64,000 bases of DNA, taken from contig NZ_AP025944.1 of NCBI RefSeq assembly GCF_024349685.1, positions 4,966,001-5,030,000 of the forward strand. Direction: 5' to 3'. Origin of the DNA: Pseudomonas sp. LRP2-20. GTDB lineage: Bacteria > Pseudomonadota > Gammaproteobacteria > Pseudomonadales > Pseudomonadaceae. The notes beneath the pieces are model-generated. The model did no database searches and was not told the origin of the DNA. It saw nothing but the letters and a program-made list of their open reading frames with translations. A program made the position numbers and the translations under genes. This document shows, piece by piece, positions 54,148-62,788 of the stretch. Numbering within the stretch: position 1 is the stretch's first letter; each line of letters begins with the position of its first letter.

Positions 54148-54820
54148 CGCGGCCCTCGGCGAGGCGATAGCCGACGCCATGCACGGTGTGCAACAGAGGT
54201 TTTTCGAACGGTTTGTCGATCACCTGGCGCAGCTGGTGCACATGGCTGCGCAGGCTGTCGCTGTCAGGGCAGTCATCGCCCCACAGGGCTTCTTCCAGCA
54301 CCTCGCGGCGCAGCACGTGCGGGCTCTTCTGCATCAACACGGCGAGCAGTTTGAGGCCGACCGGGTTGAGCTTGAGCAGGCGACCCTGGCGGGTCACTTC
54401 GAGGGTATCGAGGTCGTAGCTCAAGTCCGCGACCTGCAGGGTACGGCGGCCGCCGCCCTGGGCCCGGCGCAGCACCGCTTCGATGCGCGCGGCCAACTCG
54501 GACAAGGCAAACGGCTTGAGCAGGTAATCATCGGCACCGGAGCGGAAGCCCTGCAGGCGATCGTCCAGCTGGTCGCGGGCCGTCAGCATGATCACCGGGG
54601 TATCCCGGCGGGCATCCTCACGCAGACGCTTGCACAGGGTATAGCCGTCGATACCGGGCAGCATGATGTCGAGCACGATCAGGTCGTAGTGCTCGGTGGC
54701 GGCCAGGTGCAGGCCTGAGAGGCCGTCCTGGGCGCAGTCGACGGTGTAGCCTTTCATGCCCAGGTAATCGGCAAGGTTGGCAAGAATGTCGCGGTTGTCT
54801 TCAACCAAAAGAATACGCAT
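54137..54820 (-). CDS. colR: OmpR-type response regulator ColR
   Basis: A 227-residue response regulator with receiver domain (phospho-acceptor D51 in LIVLDIMLPG; acidic E7-D8) and winged-helix DNA-binding domain (LKLNPVGLKLLAVLM ... VHQLRQVIDKPF). Paired with colS by an 11-base overlap. ColR controls membrane-maintenance genes; candidate boxes lie before the two transcription units flanking colRS. Confidence 0.95.
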   Translation of the reverse strand: MRILLVEDNRDILANLADYLGMKGYTVDCAQDGLSGLHLAATEHYDLIVLDIMLPGIDGYTLCKRLREDARRDTPVIMLTARDQLDDRLQGFRSGADDYLLKPFALSELAARIEAVLRRAQGGGRRTLQVADLSYDLDTLEVTRQGRLLKLNPVGLKLLAVLMQKSPHVLRREVLEEALWGDDCPDSDSLRSHVHQLRQVIDKPFEKPLLHTVHGVGYRLAEGRDGV

Positions 54821-54917
54821 CGGGTTCTCCTGTGCGGCGCTTCGCTAGGGTGCGCGGCAGGCGCAGCTTAAGGCCATCGCCGGTACTGTGCCAGCCCTTG
54901 GGCAAATTCAGCGAACT

Positions 54918-54932
54918 TGACAGTTTTTTCAC
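54918..54932 (+). promoter_or_regulatory. candidate ColR box upstream of the PAP2 gene
   Basis: TGACAGTTTTTTCAC, 69 bases before the PAP2 start, matches the motif before the methyltransferase-inaA operon at 13 of 15 positions. Confidence 0.55.
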
Positions 54933-55000
54933 TGATCCTTCACGGACAGAGGATAGCGGGCGCATGACAATGCCCGGTCTTTTTACCCCCTGGAGTCGTC

Positions 55001-55729
55001 ATGCAACAACGCACTCGTCCGCGTCCGATCAATCTCTGGCTATATCTGGGCATACCTCTGGCTATCGCCGTGGCCTTGCTTCTGCTGGAACTGACTTCGC
55101 TCGACATGGACGTCGCCAACCTGTTCTTCGACCCTGTTGCCGGGCAGTTCATCGGCCGTCACAGTTACCTGCTGGAAACCGTGATGCATGACCGGGTCAA
55201 GCAAGGCGTGATCCTGCTCGGGCTGATTTCCCTGGTCGCGTTCGCCTCGAGCTTCTTCTGGAAGCGTCTGTTCAGCTGGCGCCGCGAGCTGGGTTGCCTG
55301 GTTCTGGCGTTGGGGCTGTCGACGGCCTTCGTCACGCCGCTGAAGAAGGTGACCCAGGTGCAATGCCCGTGGAGCCTGACCCAGTTCGGCGGCAAGGAAA
55401 CCTACAGCAAGCTGCTGGAACACCGCCCGGCGACCGACAAACCTGGCCTGTGCTGGCCGGGCGGGCATGCCGCCACCGGTTTCTGCCTGTTCGGCCTGTT
55501 CTTCATGCTGCGTGACCGCCGGCCGAAACTGGCGCGGGTGGCGTTCGTGGTGACCCTGCTGGCCGGCTCGGCGCTGGGGCTGGGGCGGATGCTGCAGGGC
55601 GCGCACTTCCTGTCGCATAACGTATGGACGGGGGTGTTCTGTTGGTTGATCGGCCTGGGCTCGTATTACCTGGTGCTGTATCGCAGGGGCATGGCCGAGG
55701 CGCCCGCTGCTGAACATAGCATTGCCTGA
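55001..55729 (+). CDS. PAP2-family membrane phosphatase
   Basis: A 242-residue membrane protein of the type 2 phosphatidic acid phosphatase superfamily with about six hydrophobic segments. Active-site elements are KVTQVQCPW (first motif), WPGGHAATG (second, P-G-G-H in place of PSGH) and RMLQGAHFLSHNVWTG (third, with the catalytic His). LpxE/LpxT-like lipid A or undecaprenyl-phosphate phosphatases look like this. Next to colRS, sharing its motif, so probably part of envelope maintenance. Substrate unknown. Confidence 0.83.
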   Translation: MQQRTRPRPINLWLYLGIPLAIAVALLLLELTSLDMDVANLFFDPVAGQFIGRHSYLLETVMHDRVKQGVILLGLISLVAFASSFFWKRLFSWRRELGCLVLALGLSTAFVTPLKKVTQVQCPWSLTQFGGKETYSKLLEHRPATDKPGLCWPGGHAATGFCLFGLFFMLRDRRPKLARVAFVVTLLAGSALGLGRMLQGAHFLSHNVWTGVFCWLIGLGSYYLVLYRRGMAEAPAAEHSIA

Positions 55730-55733
55730 CAGA

Positions 55734-55752
55734 GGGGCCGCTTTGCGGCCCC
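55734..55752. other. GC hairpin after the PAP2 gene
   Basis: GGGGCCGCTTTGCGGCCCC, the same 19-base hairpin as after pykA (20450-20468). No T-run; likely a REP-associated remnant. Confidence 0.6.
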
Positions 55753-55773
55753 AGTGGCCGGCACCGGAAAACG

Positions 55774-55804
55774 AAAAAGCCCCGCACTAGGCGGGGCTTT
55801 TTCT
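55774..55804. terminator. bidirectional terminator between PAP2 and groEL
   Basis: AAAAAGCCCCGC and GCGGGGCTTTTT around ACTAG, with A- and T-runs on both sides; ends two convergent genes. Confidence 0.92.
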
Positions 55805-55826
55805 TGTCGCAGGGGGTAAGGCTGGC

Positions 55827-57473
<1,647 letters not shown>

Positions 57474-57516
57474 TTAATCCTTGGAATACTTTGGAGTAAC
57501 GGGAAGTCGGGTGAAA

Positions 57517-57810
57517 TCAGCCTTCGATAACGGCGAGGATTTCGTTCTCGGCCATGACCAGCAGGTCTTCGCCATCGACTTTCACGGTGTTGCTGCCCGA
57601 GTAAGGGCCGAAAACCACTTTGTCGCCGACTTTAACGGCCAGCGCACGAACTTCGCCGTTTTCCAGGACGCGACCAGTGCCAACTGCAACGACTTCGCCG
57701 CGGTTTGGTTTTTCTGCGGCCGAACCCGGCAGGACGATACCGCCAGCGGTTTTCGATTCTTCTTCGCTGCGACGGATGACTACACGGTCATGCAGAGGAC
57801 GAAGCTTCAT
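57517..57810 (-). CDS. groS: co-chaperonin GroES
   Basis: A 97-residue 10-kDa co-chaperonin that caps GroEL. The mobile loop [20 protein letters not shown] is present at residues about 15-34. Preceded by a heat-shock type promoter at 57959-57986. AGAGAG precedes the ATG. Confidence 0.98.
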   Translation of the reverse strand: MKLRPLHDRVVIRRSEEESKTAGGIVLPGSAAEKPNRGEVVAVGTGRVLENGEVRALAVKVGDKVVFGPYSGSNTVKVDGEDLLVMAENEILAVIEG

Positions 57811-57958
57811 TGTCGATCTCTCCCAAATAGTGGTTTTTGTCGGCCGGTATCGAAACCGGCGGGTTAATGCAATCCGGCGTTGCCGGGGATGGTCCGCAAA
57901 GAGCGAACCACCTGTGTCATGACTGGTGTTACCACCAGAAACCTTACGGTGACCACAT

Positions 57959-57986
57959 ACATGAGGCCGCCATATTCAATTACAAG
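57959..57986 (-). promoter_or_regulatory. sigma-32 heat-shock promoter of groESL
   Basis: On the gene strand CTTGTAA, 13 bases, CCTCATGT: 7 of 8 matches to the -10 consensus CCCCATNT and a good -35 (CTTGAAA). About 150 bases upstream of groES. No CIRCE inverted repeat was found. Confidence 0.8.
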
Positions 57987-58023
57987 GCTTGAGATGCAAA
58001 AATTTTCAGACACTTGAAAAACA

Positions 58024-58047
58024 CCGGGGCCGCTTGTGCGGCCCCGG
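58024..58047 (-). terminator. intrinsic terminator of fxsA
   Basis: CCGGGGCCGC and GCGGCCCCGG around four bases; on the minus strand it is followed by TGTTTTTC, and it lies 17 bases beyond the fxsA stop. Confidence 0.82.
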
Positions 58048-58063
58048 GGGATTATGGGTTTGC

Positions 58064-58525
58064 CTATTTGTCGCGGCGCTCGTACTCGCCTTCGATCACG
58101 TTCGGGCGATGGCCGCCATCACGCGGCTGTGCTTGGAATGGGTCGTCCTGGAACGCGCGCTGGCGCATGGCCTGGGCTTCGGCACGCTCGCTCATCTTGC
58201 GGGCCGCCAGGTGGCGGGTGAATGGCAGCAGGCACAGCAGGCCCAGCACGTCGCTGATGAAGCCTGGCAGCAGCAGCAAACCACCACCCACGGCCAGCAT
58301 CAGGCCCTGGAACATGTCCTCGGCGGGCAGTTCGCCACGCTGCAGGCTTTCACGGGCACGCAGCGCGGTGGCCAGGCCTGCCACACGGACCACCAGCACA
58401 CCGAGGGCGGAGCCGGCGATGATCAGCAACAGCGCCGGAAAGAAACCGATCGCGGCGCTGACCTTGACGAAGACGAACAGCTCCAGCACCGGGAACAATA
58501 GAAACAGCAGTAGAAAAGCACGCAT
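58064..58525 (-). CDS. fxsA: FxsA family membrane protein
   Basis: A 153-residue inner-membrane protein with three or four hydrophobic segments (MRAFLLLFLLFPVLELFVFV; FFPALLLIIAGSALGVLVV; LMLAVGGGLLLLPGF) and a hydrophilic C-terminal tail. FxsA overproduction relieves F-plasmid exclusion of phage T7 in E. coli. Next to groES in both E. coli and pseudomonads. GAGGA is eight bases before the ATG. Confidence 0.88.
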   Translation of the reverse strand: MRAFLLLFLLFPVLELFVFVKVSAAIGFFPALLLIIAGSALGVLVVRVAGLATALRARESLQRGELPAEDMFQGLMLAVGGGLLLLPGFISDVLGLLCLLPFTRHLAARKMSERAEAQAMRQRAFQDDPFQAQPRDGGHRPNVIEGEYERRDK

Positions 58526-58592
58526 CAAAGCATTCCTCGTTGGAAGAAACCCTTCCTGTAAGACCCACAGATGGATGCGTGCGCTCGGGATT

Positions 58593-59324
58593 TCAAGCCT
58601 CGACTTCAGACGCGGTCGGCCATTGGTCGGCGCGCGCCAGCAAAACCAAGGCTTCGCGCACTTGTGTCGGCGTGTTGCAAGAAGCAGGGAACGCTAGCCA
58701 GTAGATGCCCTGGCCGATTCGCAGGTGCATGCCTTCACTGTCGATGCCGACCATCTGTGCCGGTACGTTGCGCGGCAGGTCGGTCAGCGCTACGTAATGG
58801 GCGATGGCATTGGCATGGTCGCTGTTCATGTGCTCGATCATGCTCGCCTCGGCCTTGCCCGCGAACGGATTGGCCAAGGTCACCTGGTCGAGCCAGTGGA
58901 TGGCACCGAAACCGCCAATGTAGCGATGGCGCACTGGCTGCAGGACCCAGAAATCGAAGTCATGGGCCTTGTGGTAATTGGCCGCGTCAGGGAAATAACG
59001 GTAGTAGCGTTCGGCCGCCGCCTCGATGGCCGCGTCGTCGGCCAGCTTGTGCGCCTCGGCCATGACCGTCAGGCGGCCAACGGCCTGCACATCCTCAGCC
59101 TCACGCTCACCCACCAGCAGCGAGCACTTGGGGTCCTTGAGCAGGTTGTGGGTGTGCTGGGCGATGCGGCTGATCAGGATCAGTGGATTGCCCTCGGCAT
59201 CCAGGCAGTAGGGCACCACCGAACCGAACGGGAAGCCCGGCATGGACTTGGAATGGGTCGAGAGCACGCCGCGGTATTCCTTGAGCAGCAGTTCCCGAGC
59301 GGGGCGGATGGCGTTGGTACTCAC
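58593..59324 (-). CDS. HugZ/PNPOx-like heme utilisation protein
   Basis: A 243-residue protein with an N-terminal pyridoxamine-phosphate-oxidase-like split barrel (residues about 20-150, SMPGFPFGSVVPYC) and a C-terminal DUF2470 domain (EHMNSDHANAIAHYV), the layout of HugZ-type proteins that bind or degrade heme. The start is GTG at 59324 with AGGAG; the upstream frame has no such support. It is transcribed in line with fxsA. Confidence 0.8.
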   Translation of the reverse strand: MSTNAIRPARELLLKEYRGVLSTHSKSMPGFPFGSVVPYCLDAEGNPLILISRIAQHTHNLLKDPKCSLLVGEREAEDVQAVGRLTVMAEAHKLADDAAIEAAAERYYRYFPDAANYHKAHDFDFWVLQPVRHRYIGGFGAIHWLDQVTLANPFAGKAEASMIEHMNSDHANAIAHYVALTDLPRNVPAQMVGIDSEGMHLRIGQGIYWLAFPASCNTPTQVREALVLLARADQWPTASEVEA

Positions 59325-59394
59325 TTGAGCGCGGCTCCTGGATACGGACTGGATGGGTGACAAGATAAGCATTATCAGATCCAGTGCCAATGGG

Positions 59395-59499
59395 GCCAAT
59401 GCGCGGCCCCTCGCCGGCAAGTGTGACTCACACAGGCAACTCACAGGCCTCATGGACTGGGAGCCGTGCTTGCCGGCGAAAGGGGCGCAAAGCGCCCCG
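59395..59499. repeat. REP-type pair, CGCCGGCAAG variant
   Basis: Arms GGCCCCTCGCCGGCAAGTGT and GCCGTGCTTGCCGGCGAAAG around a loop with CAGGCAACTCACAGGCCT; followed by the GGGGCGCAAAGCGCCCC hairpin. Same class as at 14741 and 29266. Confidence 0.8.
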
Positions 59500-59504
59500 G
59501 CGAT

Positions 59505-60515
59505 TTACCAGGTCACACCGAAGCCGGCGGTATAGCGGGTCTTGTCCAGGTCGCTGTCGCGCGTACCGGTGATGATGTCCTTCTCCGCCTTGAGGTTGAG
59601 CGAGGCCCATTCGGTGACCTTGTAGCGCAGCCCCACCTCGGCATCCAGCGAGTAGTCGGCCACGCCGCCCAGCGGCTTGGCAAACTCGCCATTGGTGAAC
59701 AGCTGGACGTTCTTGCCGATCAGGTAGCGGGTGTAGTCCCACTTCACCGCCGCCGAATAGAAGTTGTCCTTGGCACCGTCCTGGTACTCGAAATCGGTGC
59801 GGTTGATCAGCGAGCCCAGGGAGAACGCGCCCAGCTCGTCGTCCCAGAACTGGTAGCCAGGGCCAGTACCGACCGTGCGCTGGCGGGCCAGGTCCTCGAT
59901 GCGGTCGCGCTTGTACTCCATGCGCCCCTGCCAGAACCACTTCTCGGTAATGAAGCGGTCGAGCGCGTACTCGGCGCTCCAGTTGTCGGTGGTGGTGACG
60001 TCGTCCTTGCTCTCGCGGTTGTATTCGCCTTCGGCATTGTGCCGCCAGCGGCCGTGACGGGCGGTGGTCTTGAAGTCGACATCGTAGTCATCGCTGTCGG
60101 TCTCGGCGCGCTTGTAGTCCATGGCCACGTCGACGTTGCCCTTCCAGATGAAGTCTTCGACCAGCGGCTTGGGCTTCATGATCTGCTGGACACTGGCCAG
60201 GTCGACCGTCTTCGGTGCATCGCCATTGGCTAGCGTCACCTTGCCTGGCTCGGCGGCCTTGAGCGACTTTGCCTTCTCGCCCGAGTAGGCGTCCTGCTTC
60301 ACCAGCAGCTCCTGATCACTCTCGAGGGTCTGGACCTGCTTCCAGTCCAGCGAGATCGAACCACCATACGGAGTCTCGAGCAGCAACTTGCCACCGTCGA
60401 AAACACGAATCTTGCCGCTGAGCCTATCGCCGTTCTTCATCCACACGGTGTCGGCGTATGCCGGGGCGGCGCACAAGGAAACGGTCAACAGGCAAAGCAA
60501 GGATCTAGAATACAT
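59505..60515 (-). CDS. DUF481 outer-membrane beta-barrel protein
   Basis: A 336-residue protein with a signal peptide (MYSRSLLCLLTVSLCAAPAY, cleaved after YA), an N-terminal periplasmic region with DTVWMKNGDRLSGKIRVFDG and a C-terminal barrel of alternating strands that ends in W (RYTAGFGVTW), the aromatic terminus typical for barrels. DUF481 proteins are also called salt-induced outer membrane proteins. Role unknown. Confidence 0.8.
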   Translation of the reverse strand: MYSRSLLCLLTVSLCAAPAYADTVWMKNGDRLSGKIRVFDGGKLLLETPYGGSISLDWKQVQTLESDQELLVKQDAYSGEKAKSLKAAEPGKVTLANGDAPKTVDLASVQQIMKPKPLVEDFIWKGNVDVAMDYKRAETDSDDYDVDFKTTARHGRWRHNAEGEYNRESKDDVTTTDNWSAEYALDRFITEKWFWQGRMEYKRDRIEDLARQRTVGTGPGYQFWDDELGAFSLGSLINRTDFEYQDGAKDNFYSAAVKWDYTRYLIGKNVQLFTNGEFAKPLGGVADYSLDAEVGLRYKVTEWASLNLKAEKDIITGTRDSDLDKTRYTAGFGVTW

Positions 60516-60668
60516 AAGCGCGCTACAGGTTCGATTTGTCGAAAAAAGCCGGGCATTATCCAGATACCGACGACCAGAGCAAGGACAGACCCAGGAGCAT
60601 GCCGTTGAGTTCAACTCTCATTTGCCGTGACCGTTGGTCCGGTTTCATCCCAGGCCAGGGCTGCCCTG

Positions 60669-61022
60669 ATGTCTGAGGGTTATGAGCACACGCTGGCGTC
60701 ACCCGAAGCCCGACGAACGGCACTGTATTCGGTGCTTGGCCAGGTGCCCGAAGGCAAGGTCGTCAGCTATGGCCAGCTCGCCGAGCTGGCGGGGCTTGGG
60801 CGAGCGGCACGTTGGGTCGGCCGCACCCTCGGGCAGTTGCCAGCCGATACCCGCCTGCCCTGGCACCGGGTACTCGGCGCAGGCGGGCGCCTGAGCCTGG
60901 CGCTGGGCACGCCTTCGGGCGATGAACAGCGGGCCAGACTGCGCGCAGAGGGTGTGAATGTGACTAAAAATCGTGTGGATATGACGCGCCATGGCTGGCG
61001 CCCAATGGAGCACAGCGGTTAG
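60669..61022 (+). CDS. alkyltransferase-like (Atl) DNA-repair protein
   Basis: A 117-residue protein of the O6-methylguanine-DNA methyltransferase C-terminal domain family. The acceptor motif PCHR is PWHRV, with tryptophan for the reactive cysteine, so it cannot transfer the alkyl group but can bind alkylated bases and direct nucleotide-excision repair, as known for E. coli Atl and Schizosaccharomyces Atl1. The fold parts VSYGQLAELAGL (arginine-finger helix) and GRTLGQLP are conserved. Confidence 0.88.
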   Translation: MSEGYEHTLASPEARRTALYSVLGQVPEGKVVSYGQLAELAGLGRAARWVGRTLGQLPADTRLPWHRVLGAGGRLSLALGTPSGDEQRARLRAEGVNVTKNRVDMTRHGWRPMEHSG

Positions 61023-61065
61023 AGTGCGCGCTTTGTTTTCGCAAATTTGAGGCAGATGTTGGCCC

Positions 61066-62613
61066 ATGCCCCGTAAAACCTGGCGCGCTGCGCTCGCTGC
61101 CTATGCCAGCCCGTCAACCTTGGTACTTTTGCTGCTGGGCTTCGCCGCCGGCCTGCCCTACATGCTGGTGTTCTCGACCCTGTCGGTGTGGCTGCGCGAA
61201 GCGGGCGTGGCCCGTGAAACGATTGGCTACGCCAGCCTGATCGGCTTGGCCTACGCCTTCAAATGGGTCTGGTCCCCCCTGCTCGACCAGTGGCGCCTGC
61301 CGCTGCTCGGCGGCCTGGGGCGGCGGCGTTCCTGGCTGCTGCTTTCGCAATCGCTGGTGGTGATCGGCCTGGTCGGCATGAGCCTGTGCGACCCGCAGCA
61401 GCATCTTTCCTGGCTGATCGCCCTGGCGGTGCTGGTGGCCTTCGCCTCGGCCACCCAGGACATCGCCGTCGATGCCTATCGCCTCGAGATTGCCGACGAT
61501 CAACGCCAGGCGGCCCTGGCTGCCAGCTACATGGCCGGTTACCGCGTTGCCGCCCTGCTCGCGACTGCGGGCGCACTGTTCTTCGCCGAATGGTTCGGTT
61601 CCACCGGTTTCAGTTACCTGCACAAGGCCTGGGCAGGCACTTACGTGCTGTTCGGCGTGATGATGCTGCCGGCACTGTTCACCACCCTGGTGATGCGTGA
61701 GCCACCGGTACCCATGCGCACCCAGCTGTCGGCCGCGCGCTATGGCCTGATGCATCAGATGGCCTCGGTATTCGTGCTGATCATCCTGCTGGTGTCGGTA
61801 CCGGCCAGTTTCACCCAGATGTTCAACACCGGTTGGTCGAGCGTGATTTCCGGCGATGCGACACCACTCGATCTGCTATTGGAAGACCGTGCCTTCCTGC
61901 GCCTGATCCTCTACGTGCTGCTGACCTGGGCCTGCCTTTCGAGCCTGGGCCGTCGTGGCCTGGCCCCGGTGCTGACACCGGTGCACGACTTCATCGCCCG
62001 CTATCGCTGGCAGGCCCTGTTGCTGCTCGGGCTGATCGCCACCTATCGCATGTCGGACACGGTCATGGGCGTGATGGCCAACGTGTTCTACATCGACATG
62101 GGCTTCACCAAGGACGAGATCGCCAGCGTCAGCAAGGTCTTCGGCCTGATCATGACCCTGGTCGGTGCCGGTGTCGGCGGCTTGCTGATCGTGCGTTTCG
62201 GCATTCTGCCGATCCTGTTCATCGGCGGTGCGGCCTCGGCGGCCACCAACATCCTGTTCCTGATGCTGGCCGACATGGGGCCGAACCTGGAGATGCTGGT
62301 GGTGACCATTTCGCTGGACAACTTCAGCTCGGGCTTGGCCACCTCGGCATTCGTCGCCTACCTGTCGAGCCTGACCAACCTGAAGTTCTCGGCCACGCAA
62401 TATGCCCTGCTCAGCTCGATCATGCTGTTGCTGCCGCGCCTGATCGGCGGCTATTCAGGAGTGATGGTGGAGAAGTACGGGTACCACGACTTCTTCCTGA
62501 TCACTGCGTTGCTGGGCGTGCCCACGCTGATCCTGATTGCGCTGCACTGGCGCCAGGAAGTGGGCCGGGGAAAGCAGGTTCCGGTGGATAACCCGGCGGC
62601 CGAGCAACCCTGA
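61066..62613 (+). CDS. ampG: muropeptide permease AmpG
   Basis: A 515-residue inner-membrane MFS permease that imports GlcNAc-anhydromuropeptides for peptidoglycan recycling and beta-lactamase induction. Fourteen hydrophobic segments are expected for this family. The start segment FAAGLPYMLVFSTLSVWLRE and the conserved ASATQDIAVDAYRLE near residue 130 are present. In P. aeruginosa ampG (PA4393) lies at the same place downstream of groESL. Confidence 0.9.
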   Translation: MPRKTWRAALAAYASPSTLVLLLLGFAAGLPYMLVFSTLSVWLREAGVARETIGYASLIGLAYAFKWVWSPLLDQWRLPLLGGLGRRRSWLLLSQSLVVIGLVGMSLCDPQQHLSWLIALAVLVAFASATQDIAVDAYRLEIADDQRQAALAASYMAGYRVAALLATAGALFFAEWFGSTGFSYLHKAWAGTYVLFGVMMLPALFTTLVMREPPVPMRTQLSAARYGLMHQMASVFVLIILLVSVPASFTQMFNTGWSSVISGDATPLDLLLEDRAFLRLILYVLLTWACLSSLGRRGLAPVLTPVHDFIARYRWQALLLLGLIATYRMSDTVMGVMANVFYIDMGFTKDEIASVSKVFGLIMTLVGAGVGGLLIVRFGILPILFIGGAASAATNILFLMLADMGPNLEMLVVTISLDNFSSGLATSAFVAYLSSLTNLKFSATQYALLSSIMLLLPRLIGGYSGVMVEKYGYHDFFLITALLGVPTLILIALHWRQEVGRGKQVPVDNPAAEQP

Positions 62614-62628
62614 TAGCTCTCTGCAGCT

Positions 62629-62777
62629 TGCACTGGCCACTTCGCGGGTAAATCGGGGCGCCGAACCGCCGCACAAAGTGGACCGCCCCCAAGGGTTGGA
62701 TTGGTGTCCAACTTCTTGGGGGCAGCCCAAAGCGAGAGCCTTGTGGGAGCGGGGTTACCCGCGAAGTGGCCAGTGCA
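62629..62777. repeat. REP pair with interrupted left copy
   Basis: Outer arms TGCACTGGCCACTTCGCGGG.. (62629-62651) and complement (62755-62777) pair perfectly over 23 bases, but the left copy lacks its inner half, replaced by a different sequence that contains the 51-bp element at 62679. Confidence 0.8.
62679..62729. mobile_element. 51-bp IS3-like terminal-repeat remnant (or MITE)
   Basis: Ends TGGACCGCCCCCAAG and CTTGGGGGCAGCCCA are complementary at 13 of 15 positions, and the element is flanked by AAG on both sides (62676-62678, 62730-62732), a 3-bp target duplication typical for the IS3 family. Within it, TTGGA..TCCAA forms an inner palindrome. There is no transposase; it may be two fused ends of a deleted element. 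Confidence 0.5.
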
Positions 62778-62788
62778 GGCAATGAAGC

